The position numbers and the translations under genes are program-made. A stretch of DNA of 64,000 bases from Deltaproteobacteria bacterium (GTDB lineage: Bacteria > Desulfobacterota_D > UBA1144 > Nemesobacterales > UBA2774). Location of the stretch: assembly GCA_029262275.1 (NCBI GenBank), contig JAJCZS010000008.1, positions 1 to 64,000 on the forward strand. Reading direction: 5' to 3'. Shown here piece after piece: positions 48,591 to 56,885 of this stretch. Every line of letters starts with the position of its first letter. Within the stretch, counting starts at the first letter, position 1. Under the pieces are notes generated by a model. That model did not search any database. It saw only the letters and a list, made by a program, of their open reading frames with translations, and was not told the DNA's origin.

Positions 48591-48836
48591 ATGCCATTAT
48601 TCGAAGTAGAAATACAGAATAGAGTAGTAAAAGGGAAGTTTAAACCCAAAAGAATCAAAGGAACGCAAGGTAATTGGTATCTTGAGAAACTTTACTATCT
48701 TGCTGATTCTGAAGATGAAGCGAAAGAATCTGCCACAAACGATGTTAAGGGAAGAAGAAAATCCGGATTTTCTTTTAGTAGAGATAAAAAGTTAACAAGA
48801 GAGATCGAAATACTAAATATAAGGAGGATTGCATGA
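48591..48836 (+). CDS. Small island protein of unknown function
   Basis: 81 residues from MPLFEVEIQN; AAGGAGG 8 bases ahead decides this start over an in-frame ATG at 48558. Very basic and acidic mix (about a third Lys, Arg, Asp, Glu), with a beta-rich N-terminal half and the segment YYLADSEDEAKESATNDVKGR that could be a helix. No cysteine or known motif. Its stop overlaps the start of the DUF3102 gene, so they are translated together. Possibly a small accessory DNA-binding or phage-type protein. Confidence 0.65.
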   Translation: MPLFEVEIQNRVVKGKFKPKRIKGTQGNWYLEKLYYLADSEDEAKESATNDVKGRRKSGFSFSRDKKLTREIEILNIRRIA

Positions 48837-49642
48837 TGTATACATACCAAACTCTAGAAAACAAAAAAGTATCGGGGTTTAAAACAACTGAACCAGCATT
48901 ACAGCTATTATTCGAAGCTAAAAGAATCAAAGATGAGAGAGAAAAATCGTTTAAAAATGATAGAGAGAAGATGGCAAATATGGAAGATTATATGGATTCG
49001 GTTCAAGAGGAATTAAAGGTTAGAGGTCAAGCATTTAAATACCATATTTTTGAAATAGGAAGAATTTTATGCGAGCTCAAAAGAATTCTACGACACGGTA
49101 GTTTCCAAGATTGGATTGATAATAATTTCGATTTTTGTTATGAAACAGCAAATAACTTTATGAAAGTTTATAGAGCCTGTATGGGGCATCCGGAGGTGGT
49201 TGAGTATTTCAATCCTTCTTGTTTATATGTTATAGCCAAACCAGATTTTCCTGCTGATTTACGTCAAGCCTTGTTTGAAGGGGCCAAAGGTCCTGTAGAT
49301 ATAAAAAAGGTAGATTTGGTAAAAGCAGCCATTCAATTTAGAAACGGAGAAGTCAAAACTACTGACAAAGTAGTACAAGATTTACTAAAAAAGCAAAAAG
49401 ATGTATCAATTTGGGAAAAGTACATAATTGAGCTAAAAGCATTGAATCAATTAATAAGCGATAGCCTAAAAAAGATAGAGAAACTACCAAACATTTACCC
49501 ATCAAATCCATTGATTGAGAAATATAGTGACGAAGAACTTATAACTAGTCAAGAAGAACATTACGAGATCCTTGCTAAGCTAGAAGGTTTCATTGCACAG
49601 ATAGATACTATGATAAAGGAGCTGGATGAAAAGTGTAATTGA
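48833..49642 (+). CDS. DUF3102-like island protein
   Basis: 269 residues. Residues 65-115 (HIFEIGRILCELKRILRHG, SFQDWIDNNFDFCYETANN and FMKVYRAC) match the DUF3102 pattern, a helical domain common in phages and plasmids with a likely link to ParB or KilA-type DNA-binding proteins. A helical rest (200-269) suggests a coiled coil. AAGGAGG precedes the ATG, which overlaps the previous stop. The gene may take part in maintenance of the element; this is inference. Confidence 0.7.
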   Translation: MMYTYQTLENKKVSGFKTTEPALQLLFEAKRIKDEREKSFKNDREKMANMEDYMDSVQEELKVRGQAFKYHIFEIGRILCELKRILRHGSFQDWIDNNFDFCYETANNFMKVYRACMGHPEVVEYFNPSCLYVIAKPDFPADLRQALFEGAKGPVDIKKVDLVKAAIQFRNGEVKTTDKVVQDLLKKQKDVSIWEKYIIELKALNQLISDSLKKIEKLPNIYPSNPLIEKYSDEELITSQEEHYEILAKLEGFIAQIDTMIKELDEKCN

Positions 49643-49938
49643 TACATATATGTAACAGTTTCATTTTTGATACCTTAGTTGAGTTAGATGGCTGTCAGCA
49701 AGGTATAAAAAAACATGTAAAAACTGCCCGTAAATTGTATTTAATTCGTTTTCCTTAGTGAGTGGAAAAGATACTAGCGCAGTTTCTATTCAAAATTAAG
49801 TTTTTGTAACATGTAAAAATATTAGATTCGAATATGCTGGGGACTAGGTAGTGATTAGCTACACTGCTGAAGCGACCTGCCCCGCGTGTCCCCAGTTTTA
49901 TTAATTTAGGGCAGGATATCAAATTTTGAGGGCAGATT
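49643..49938. other. Intergenic leader of the replication-initiator-like gene
   Basis: About 300 bases with two copies of AACATGTAAAAA (49712-49723 and 49808-49819) and the 59-base hairpin element listed separately. No protein gene was seen. Confidence 0.5.
49837..49899 (+). ncRNA. Structured element upstream of the Rep-like gene (possible small RNA or terminator)
   Basis: CTGGGGAC at 49837-49844 pairs perfectly with GTCCCCAG at 49888-49895, closing a 43-base interior with its own small inverted pieces (GTAG and CTAC around 49850-49863), followed by TTTT. It ends 40 bases before the initiator-like gene. Plasmid copy-number control RNAs and attenuators look like this, but a plain terminator of the upstream genes is also possible. 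A tRNA was excluded (no TPsiC arm, too short). Confidence 0.4.
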
Positions 49939-50769
49939 ATGAAAATTAACTGGAAAGAAAGAGTAAAAGGCGATGTTGAAAGACAAATTATAAAAGAAGC
50001 TGATAGAAATACTAAAACAGAACATGAGAGAAAGAGAGAGTTTTACAAAAAACTCTATAGTAAAATCAAAAAATATGAATTTCCACCTAAGGACAAAATT
50101 AACATAAATAAGCACTTTTTCTTTCCGAAGTCCATAATCACAGAATATAATCTCTCAAAACGTGCTTTAGCTGTTTATCCAGTTATGTGTCTTAAAGCAG
50201 ATTTTAAAGTTGATACTTGGTTTCACATTTCTCTTGAGGAAATAGTTACAAAATCTGGTTTGTCAAAAAACACCGTTAGTAAAGCATTATTAGACCTTAA
50301 AGATAAAGGTTTATTGACTAGAGAGAAACGGAATGCTGGTAAGAAACATTATTACTTTTATAGAGTCCAATTCATCCGCAAAGACATGATTGAAGAACAT
50401 TCAAATCAATATTTTATATTTAATCAAAGCATAGTTGATACTGGTACATGGTCAGACCTCAACTTAAGATCAAAAGCACTATATTTAGCATTTAGAGTAA
50501 TGGCTAGATTTGATATAGATACAATATTTGATAAAGACGAGATACAAGAGGCTCCATGGATCGATTATGATTTCTATATTAAAATGAACTTAGCTGAACA
50601 TAGATATAGGGATTATGACATATGTACGGCGCCTATATCATTACTATGTGAATTAGTAGGTATAAATTCATCAAACATAAAGCCGACAATAAAACAATTG
50701 GAAGATTATAATTTGATAAAATATTATTTTTATGGATGTACAGAGGTATATTTGAGACCTAAATTATAA
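49939..50769 (+). CDS. Winged-helix protein, probable replication initiator
   Basis: 276 residues, basic. The first HTH is ISLEEIVTKSGLSKNTVSKALLDLKDKGLL (about 91-120), with a wing RNAGKKHYYFYRV. A second possible HTH lies at the C-terminus: SLLCELVGINSSNIKPTIKQLEDYNLIKYYF (about 233-263). Two winged helices in a row followed by iteron-like repeats fit Rep proteins of iteron plasmids, or a phage replication protein. The family is not certain. Preceded by a structured element; the ribosome site is weak (GAGGG, 15 bases away). Confidence 0.65.
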   Translation: MKINWKERVKGDVERQIIKEADRNTKTEHERKREFYKKLYSKIKKYEFPPKDKININKHFFFPKSIITEYNLSKRALAVYPVMCLKADFKVDTWFHISLEEIVTKSGLSKNTVSKALLDLKDKGLLTREKRNAGKKHYYFYRVQFIRKDMIEEHSNQYFIFNQSIVDTGTWSDLNLRSKALYLAFRVMARFDIDTIFDKDEIQEAPWIDYDFYIKMNLAEHRYRDYDICTAPISLLCELVGINSSNIKPTIKQLEDYNLIKYYFYGCTEVYLRPKL

Positions 50770-50779
50770 TCATAATTAA

Positions 50780-50868
50780 GAGTTGATAGACGATTTATTA
50801 AGAGTCGATAGTACGAATTCGTTAGAGTTGATAGACGATTAGTTAATACTTGATAGACGATTAATTCA
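50780..50868 (+). repeat. Four iteron-like direct repeats of about 22 bp
   Basis: Copies begin at 50780, 50802, 50825 and 50847 (22, 23 and 22 bases apart). The shared core is GAGTTGATAGACGATT; copy 2 is diverged (GAGTCGATAGTACGAATT) and copy 4 starts TACTTGATAGACG. Spacing of two helical turns, AT-rich flanks and a Rep-like gene ending 10 bases upstream suggest an origin of replication. Confidence 0.75.
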
Positions 50869-51296
50869 CGATATATATAAGTATTTTTAAGAATTAGAAG
50901 AAATTATTAAGAAGAGTAAGTGCAATGCAATTTTTTCCTTCTAAAAAACATCATTCTATTTTATAGGTTTACTTTCCTACCATGGTGAAAATTCAAATAG
51001 TGATTTTGTTTCTTCTGGTTATATCTTCTTAAATGTGATGCAATCCACAATTCACCTTCTTACAACAGTTTTTTACCGAAATCACGTATATATGCCCTAA
51101 TTATGTAAGATCTCGCAGTTTTGACCGGTTTACGTTAAGATTTACCCCCGAATATCCTATTTTCATACCGTATCTATAGCTTATTTTCTACTCTACGGTT
51201 TTAAATATTACTTGTTTAGTATAATTTAATATCTAGAACTCCTACTTAAACTAAGCTTAAGAAAAGAGTTCAGAATGATCATTGGTCATTAATATT
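50869..51296. other. AT-rich gene-free stretch after the iteron-like repeats
   Basis: About 430 bases with no gene. Runs of A and T occur near 50875 and 51200. It may be the DNA-unwinding part of an origin, but no clear DnaA box was seen here. Confidence 0.35.
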
Positions 51297-51647
51297 ATGC
51301 AAATATACAGATTAGCTGTTTTAGTTATCATCTTATTTATACCCGCTGTCTCATATGCAGACGGAACACTGAAGTGCGGTATAAAACCGATACCCGAAGT
51401 AGGCTGTCGTATTGGTCGCTGTGTAGACGCTATGTGGGAACAGGTTTGTGACACTTCGCCAACTGTATCATGCGGAATAAAACCAATTCCTAATGTTGGC
51501 TGCAAAATTGGTAGGTGTGTGAATGGAAGGTGGGAACAAGTATGTGATACCTCTCCAACATTAGACTGTGGGATAAAACCAATTCCAGATGTAGGTTGCA
51601 AAATAGGTAGATGTGTGAATGGGATATGGGAACAGGTCTGTTATTGA
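51297..51647 (+). CDS. Secreted protein of three four-cysteine repeats
   Basis: 116 residues. A signal peptide occupies residues 1-21 (MQIYRLAVLVIILFIPAVSYA). The mature protein is three near-identical units of 32 residues, each running C-GIKPIPxVG-C-xIGR-C-V-xxxWEQV-C, separated by DTSPT. It has 12 cysteines in all, so disulfide-bonded repeats outside the cytoplasm are likely. The start MQIYR was chosen over a start 15 bases earlier because the signal peptide is cleaner. A terminator follows at 51718. I cannot assign a function; small adhesive, inhibitory or toxin-like roles are conceivable. Confidence 0.75.
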   Translation: MQIYRLAVLVIILFIPAVSYADGTLKCGIKPIPEVGCRIGRCVDAMWEQVCDTSPTVSCGIKPIPNVGCKIGRCVNGRWEQVCDTSPTLDCGIKPIPDVGCKIGRCVNGIWEQVCY

Positions 51648-51717
51648 TAAAAAACTCTGCAGAAGAAATGCGATAGCTTAAACTAATTTAGATTAATTAT
51701 GTGAATAAAATAAAGAT

Positions 51718-51738
51718 GGAGCTTCGGCTCCCTTTTTT
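51718..51738 (+). terminator. Intrinsic terminator after the cysteine-repeat gene
   Basis: Stem GGAGC-TTCG-GCTCC followed by C and six Ts, 71 bases past the stop. Confidence 0.8.
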
Positions 51739-52022
51739 GTTTGGTTTTATTATTCTAAAATCCCAACTTATACCGAGCTTGACAAAAGGGTGCAGTACAA
51801 GCCTTGACAGCCATTATTTTAAATACATAATATAAATTTGTATGTAAAATTGGATAATATACATTGGAAGACTTCTTAATATTCGAGAATAAACTTGAAA
51901 AATTTTGGGATCTTAGTTTTAAAATTCGAACTGTTCGATATAACCAAAAGATTGTAAAATGCCTGTACAAAAACGGATTCCATACTATAAATAAAGTATC
52001 TTTAATAATAGAAGATAATTTT

Positions 52023-52940
52023 ATGAACAAAAAGAATTTAAACAATAAAAAAGAATGCAAAGGCTGTGGGAAGATATTTTATAAAAAGGATTATGGAACT
52101 ATTAATAAAAATAAATGGGGGAAAAAACAATTTTGTAGTCATCCATGTTATGTAAAGAATATGGAAGAAGCAATAAAAAAAATAAGATCAACAATAAAGA
52201 AAGGATATGAAGAAGGGAGGGTCGTATGGAACAAAGATAAACCAATGAATAAAAATACAAAATTAAAACTTAGCAAGTCCAAAAGAAGGTATGAAGTAAA
52301 TGAAACTTTTTTCAAAAAATGGAACCAAAAAATGGCATATGTTTTTGGATTGTATATTAGTGATGGGAATTTAGTCATAAGAAATAAGCAATTAAGATTT
52401 AGATTGACAGACAAAGAGGTGTTGGAAGATATTAAAGAATTAATGCAAACTCAGCAACCAATAAGAGAAATCATAGGTCGTGATTCTAAAATGTATAACT
52501 TAACTATAACGAGTTTTGAAATAACAGAAGACTTAAAAAAATTAGGTATTAATCCGAGTAAAGAAAACTTCTATAATAATTTCAATATTCCAGATAAGTA
52601 TTTTCCACATTTTTTTAGGGGAGTATTTGAGAGAGATGGTGAAATTCACTTTAATAAACTAAATAAAGGGGTTCAGGTAGTAATAACGAACAACTCAAAA
52701 ATATTTTTAGAAACATTAAAAGAGAAAGTTTATACATCAGTTAATGTTGACATGAGAATAGTTTCAGTAAAAGATAAGAATGCTTACAGATTAGTGTCTT
52801 CAAGAAACGATAATAATTTGAAATTATTTCAGTTCTTATATCCTAATCCTAATGTTTATAAGCTTAAAAGAAAATATGATGTATTTAAAGATTATGTTGA
52901 TAACTGTATCGTGTACAGCAGGCCTAACCCTTTAAAATAA
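52023..52940 (+). CDS. Free-standing LAGLIDADG homing endonuclease with N-terminal NUMOD-like region
   Basis: 305 residues from the ATG at 52023; the frame extends to a TTG at 51864. The N-terminus has a CxxC...CxxxC zinc-finger-like run (CKGCGKIF, then FCSHPCY) and a NUMOD3-like DNA-binding repeat (WNKDKPMNKNTKLKLSKSKR). Two LAGLIDADG motifs follow: FGLYISDGNL and FRGVFERDGEI, each with the catalytic Asp or Glu near the end. So it is a monomeric two-motif nuclease. No host gene or intron interruption was recognised around it, so it is probably a free-standing mobile gene. Confidence 0.85.
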   Translation: MNKKNLNNKKECKGCGKIFYKKDYGTINKNKWGKKQFCSHPCYVKNMEEAIKKIRSTIKKGYEEGRVVWNKDKPMNKNTKLKLSKSKRRYEVNETFFKKWNQKMAYVFGLYISDGNLVIRNKQLRFRLTDKEVLEDIKELMQTQQPIREIIGRDSKMYNLTITSFEITEDLKKLGINPSKENFYNNFNIPDKYFPHFFRGVFERDGEIHFNKLNKGVQVVITNNSKIFLETLKEKVYTSVNVDMRIVSVKDKNAYRLVSSRNDNNLKLFQFLYPNPNVYKLKRKYDVFKDYVDNCIVYSRPNPLK

Positions 52941-52980
52941 GACCATAATATAAGTAAGTTTTTGAGAGAAAACTATATTT

Positions 52981-52999
52981 ATAGTGGCTAGGTCACTAT
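52981..52999. repeat. Short inverted repeat between homing endonuclease and methyltransferase genes
   Basis: ATAGTG and CACTAT flank a 7-base centre (GCTAGGT). It lies in the 282-base gap before the RM genes and could be an operator for them, but 6-bp arms can arise by chance. Confidence 0.3.
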
Positions 53000-53222
53000 T
53001 TATCAGAGTTAATAAAAGGTAAGCTCTAAACATATTATTTTTTGACATTTAACGCCGACGAAGTGTTAGAAATGTTGCAGTACATATCAACCATATTTAT
53101 ACAAACTTTACCTAAAGCAAACCTACTATGAACTAAGTTGGATGACTGAAACAAGGAATTTAGTTATAGTTCACAATACAATCTATGTTACGTAATTTAG
53201 AGTTTGCTTCATAGAAAGAAAT

Positions 53223-54860
53223 ATGAATAAAGACAAATTAGAAGAACATATCTCATCACTACTAACTAATAATCCAACTGTATATAAAAAAGATTTAATT
53301 ACTTTTTATTGGACAAGGAAAAAATCGTCTTTACTACTTAATTTACTTAATGAGTTTACCAAAGAAGGCGATTTAATTTTTGATCCATTTTTAGGTTCAG
53401 CACCCATACTTTTTAGTCTAGATACAAAAAAATCAAATTTAGGTTTTGTTGGGTGTGAAATAAATGAAATGCCCATTGCATTTATAAAATTTAATATTAA
53501 ACAAATAGGTAAGAACAAATTAGTAGAACTCAAAGATAAAATTGAAGAATTTAGTAACGAATATATGAAGTACTATGAATACGAGAACCACTTATACAAT
53601 CATAAATCAACCATTTCAAAGTTAATTATTGATAGAATTGATAATCAAGTAATTGTTAATCAATTTCATTTTACTGATGATCCAAAGTCAGTTCTTGATA
53701 GTAAAGCTAATGATAAAATATTTAAGCTTAATTCTGATACTTACTTAAAAAGATGTTGTGAGTGTTTTGAAAAAATTAAAAATAAGGACACCGAATTAGT
53801 TACTAACTCTAGGATAGCTATCAAGTCAGGAATGATGCTATCTAATCTTTTTAACCCAATCAATTTTTATGTGTTGAAAAAATATTCCGAAAAGTTCAAA
53901 AATGATGAATTGATGATTACAATTTTAAGTTCAGTCTTGCACCTTTGTAGATTAACTGACTTAAAGTCGCAATCACAATTTCCGTATTGGGTACCTGATA
54001 AAAATATTATTGAAAGAAATGTCTTACTACTTTTAACAAGGTGTATTGATAAAATTATAAAAAGTAAAGAGCATAATACATTAAAGCTAGATTCAATTAA
54101 TAGCATTAATAAAATCGCTGATAAAAAAAAACCAGTATTAATTATTAATAAAGCTATACAAACTATAACCAATGAAGATATACCAGATAAAACCTTTGAC
54201 TTAGTGATAACAGATCCACCTTACTTTGATCAAGTTGCTTATTCAGAGTACTTAAAAATTTGGGAATATTTTTGTTTCTACAAATCCAATCTTAAGGATG
54301 AAGTTGTATTTTCAAATCGAAAAATTGAGCCAAGCAATGAAGAGCTTTATATTGAAAACCTTAAAAAGTCCTTTATAGTTGTTAAAAATAAATTAAAGGA
54401 TGATGGATTAGTAATCATATTTTTTAAAGATAGCAAACCTAAAAATATTCATATATTTCTTAAAGTAATGGGAGATTGTGGATTAAATTTTATTCGCTCT
54501 TTACATATAGGGAATAAAAAATATACATATAAGCAAAATACGACTCAAGAGACTACAGTTAGTGGAGAGTGTCTATTCTTTTTTGATAAAATTACTAAGA
54601 ATAAAGAATTAATTTTACCTAAAGAAGTTAAACTCAACAAAGCTGAATTGGATATTAAGTTAAATGACATTGTATATGAATTTACAAACAATTACTTAAG
54701 ATACAATCATCTTGCTGAACTTGGTGAGCTTTATGATAATGGATTATTGTACGAATTATATATTAACGGTCTTTTACCGTACATCACTTCATCCAAAACA
54801 ATAGTAGATATTTTGAATAAAAATTTTAATTTATTATACAATAGGAATTATACTAATTGA
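53223..54860 (+). CDS. DNA methyltransferase (N6-adenine or N4-cytosine), first of a pair
   Basis: 545 residues. The SAM motif I DPFLGSAPILFS is at residues 54-65 and the catalytic motif IV TDPPYFDQVAYSEYLKIW at about 329-346, an order I then IV. The rest, including the CCECFEKI run, forms an expanded helical section between them, probably target recognition. The C-terminal ~110 residues have no known motif. TTG of the next gene overlaps this stop. The pair and a convergent nuclease gene form a restriction-modification system. Target sequence unknown. Confidence 0.88.
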   Translation: MNKDKLEEHISSLLTNNPTVYKKDLITFYWTRKKSSLLLNLLNEFTKEGDLIFDPFLGSAPILFSLDTKKSNLGFVGCEINEMPIAFIKFNIKQIGKNKLVELKDKIEEFSNEYMKYYEYENHLYNHKSTISKLIIDRIDNQVIVNQFHFTDDPKSVLDSKANDKIFKLNSDTYLKRCCECFEKIKNKDTELVTNSRIAIKSGMMLSNLFNPINFYVLKKYSEKFKNDELMITILSSVLHLCRLTDLKSQSQFPYWVPDKNIIERNVLLLLTRCIDKIIKSKEHNTLKLDSINSINKIADKKKPVLIINKAIQTITNEDIPDKTFDLVITDPPYFDQVAYSEYLKIWEYFCFYKSNLKDEVVFSNRKIEPSNEELYIENLKKSFIVVKNKLKDDGLVIIFFKDSKPKNIHIFLKVMGDCGLNFIRSLHIGNKKYTYKQNTTQETTVSGECLFFFDKITKNKELILPKEVKLNKAELDIKLNDIVYEFTNNYLRYNHLAELGELYDNGLLYELYINGLLPYITSSKTIVDILNKNFNLLYNRNYTN

Positions 54861-55672
54861 GTAAAGCTGACAAATATAAAGATAAAGTTGTATTAGCTGA
54901 CTGCTTATCAAAATTAAAAAAAATTGATGATAATATTTTTGATCATTGTATTACAGATCCTCCTTACAATATCTCTGGTTATGATAATAAAAAAGAGATT
55001 GGTTGGTATAAATCTAATAATGTATGGAAAGGTGATAAAAAATTCTTAAAAATTAACGAAAATTGGGACAACTTTAGTGATAAAGAGTATTTTGATTTTT
55101 GTTATGAATGGATTTCTGAAATTACACGAGTAGTAAAACTTAATGGAAATATTATGATTTTTGGTTCTTATCACAATATTTATAAAATTGGTTTTATCCT
55201 GGAATTACTGGGATTAAAAATTGTGAACTCTTTGATTTGGTATAAAAGAAATGCTTTTCCTAACATCACGCAACGTATGTTCTGTGAGAGTACAGAGCAA
55301 ATAATATGGGCTGTTAATAATTCTAAAGCTAAAGCCAAAAATTGGACGTTTAACTATAAAGTCATGAAGGAATTAACTCCAAATAAAAAACAAATGAGAA
55401 ATATGTGGGATATACCTATGACTTCTATAAAAGAAAAGACTTATGGTAAGCATCCATCTCAAAAACCGTTAGAAGTGTTAGGTAGGTTAATTTTAGGTTG
55501 TACTAATGCTGACGAATTGATCATTGACCCATTCTGTGGTTCTGGTACTACAGCAGTATCAGCCAAGATTAATGGTAGGCATTACTATATTATAGATAGA
55601 AATAAAGAATACATTGAATTAACTAAAAAAAGACTCAAAAGTACTATCATACAACTACCTCATTCTCTATAA
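54857..55672 (+). CDS. DNA methyltransferase, beta-class, second of a pair
   Basis: 271 residues. Order here is motif IV first (HCITDPPYNISG, about 32-43), target-recognition middle, then motif X and motif I (KHPSQKPLEVLGRLI, then LIIDPFCGSGTTAVSA). This permuted order is that of the beta class (MboII/DpnA type) that methylates adenine N6 or cytosine N4. It starts at TTG overlapping the first methyltransferase gene. Its 3' end overlaps the 3' end of the convergent nuclease gene by 26 bases. Confidence 0.95.
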   Translation: MSKADKYKDKVVLADCLSKLKKIDDNIFDHCITDPPYNISGYDNKKEIGWYKSNNVWKGDKKFLKINENWDNFSDKEYFDFCYEWISEITRVVKLNGNIMIFGSYHNIYKIGFILELLGLKIVNSLIWYKRNAFPNITQRMFCESTEQIIWAVNNSKAKAKNWTFNYKVMKELTPNKKQMRNMWDIPMTSIKEKTYGKHPSQKPLEVLGRLILGCTNADELIIDPFCGSGTTAVSAKINGRHYYIIDRNKEYIELTKKRLKSTIIQLPHSL

Positions 55673-56636
55673 ATTTTTGTATGTCTTTTAATGTTACGCT
55701 TATTTGAAGTCTCCTTAAAGGTTCACCTTTCTTAGATTTTTTTTCATCTAACTTTTCTCTAATCCTATCTAATAAATTAGTATTTACCAAGTAAATCTTC
55801 TTAATTGAAACTGTATCAACATCTTTTATAGCCAATACAAAGTACTTTACATGTTCATATTTTTTTAAAACATTTTCACTTATATCTTGAAAATTCCAAT
55901 TTGTAGCTTTAGAGATTTTATATTCGTATTGATTACCGAATTCATCAAAAGCATCGTGAGCTCCTTCTCGTCCACCTTGCTCAGAATTTACGTTGTGATT
56001 TAGATGTATTGAAGTTAATAATTCCCAGATTTTGTTACTTGTTAAGATATTTTCGACCTTAGATTCAATCTCCATATTTTTTATAACAGTATAAATTTTG
56101 TTTAAGTCTTTTGTATAAATCCCATTAACTGTTTGCTTCTTAACATAAGACTTACTAATTCCCAATCGTGTTTCTAATTGGCGAGGACTGATGTTTATCA
56201 TCTTACGTGTATTTTTAATTGAAAGAATTGCTTGATTTAAGTAATTTGCCATATCACTTCCTTCAACTTCGTAATACCAATCAAATTCGTATATTCCTGT
56301 CACATCACTAATGTGTGTAAATAAAATAGATTTTATGCCATTTAATTTATCAATAGTTGTATTGCTGAAATCATTAAAAGTCCAAGAATGATTTGAGCTT
56401 GTTTCTTTGTAATGTTTGTATTCAAATTCATCACCGAATTTATCTTTCGCATCTCTACTACCACTATGTCCTGGAATTAATTGATGCCCTAAGCTATCAG
56501 CAATAATTATCTCAAAGATTTTGCTATTGCTAAAAATATCATCTATACCATATTGTGTTAGAAAGTATTTCTGAATGATGCTTAATTCCTTAGCTAAATC
56601 CAAGATTTTTGTTTTATTTGTATTATGAAATTTCAT
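55647..56636 (-). CDS. Restriction endonuclease made of two tandem PD-(D/E)XK-like halves
   Basis: 329 residues from ATG at 56636, with GAGGG 10 bases ahead. Two repeats are clear: residues 40-110 (SRDAKDKFGDEFEYK then WTFNDFS) and 203-270 (GAHDAFDEFGNQYEYK then WNFQDIS). Both carry DAxDxFGxx[FY]EYK, the acidic residues and E-x-K of a PD-(D/E)XK active site (E72-Y-K74 and E238-Y-K240). So one chain appears to hold both active sites, like a fused dimer. A linker with an HTH-like run (PRQLETRLGISKSYVKKQ) separates them. Convergent with and overlapping the second methyltransferase gene. Confidence 0.8.
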   Translation of the reverse strand: MKFHNTNKTKILDLAKELSIIQKYFLTQYGIDDIFSNSKIFEIIIADSLGHQLIPGHSGSRDAKDKFGDEFEYKHYKETSSNHSWTFNDFSNTTIDKLNGIKSILFTHISDVTGIYEFDWYYEVEGSDMANYLNQAILSIKNTRKMINISPRQLETRLGISKSYVKKQTVNGIYTKDLNKIYTVIKNMEIESKVENILTSNKIWELLTSIHLNHNVNSEQGGREGAHDAFDEFGNQYEYKISKATNWNFQDISENVLKKYEHVKYFVLAIKDVDTVSIKKIYLVNTNLLDRIREKLDEKKSKKGEPLRRLQISVTLKDIQKFIENEVVV

Positions 56637-56639
56637 AAT

Positions 56640-56885
56640 TGTCAAACCCTCGAAAACGAGCCTAGCTTAAGCGTTAGATTTTCTCCATGTTAAGCGCTGC
56701 TCTAAAGTTGTAACAGATAATTAGAGACATCTGGTTTTCTTAAATGCTTTTTCACGCTCTCCTTAAGCGTCATAGTATCCACATCCTAATGGGATCTGAA
56801 ACCGTTGTTATCACTCCCCCAAGTTTCTATCATTTCCATTACGTCGTCAAGTGACAGAAACCAGTCGGTATGTAAATTTTCATTA
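56640..56885 (-). pseudogene. IS3-family transposase C-terminal remnant and probable IS end
   Basis: Reverse-strand translation from about 56881 reads ENLHTDWFLSLDDVMEMIE, then TWGSDNNGFRSH-stop, matching the end of IS3-family OrfB (ECLNxHWFLSLxDAxxxIExWxxxYNxxRPH). The frame stops early and the catalytic core is missing. The last bases before 56640 (GTTTTCGAGGGTTTGACA on the reverse strand) end in CA, as IS3-family termini do. It abuts the restriction endonuclease start. Confidence 0.7.

Noticed and set aside
49837-49895. tRNA-like gene (GGGGAC ... GTCCCCA acceptor-like ends)
   Set aside because: Only 59 bases, no TPsiC arm sequence and no anticodon arm of proper size; kept as a structured element only.
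52941-53222. Group I intron or intein around the homing endonuclease
   Set aside because: No split host gene can be read across it and no intron core was recognised.
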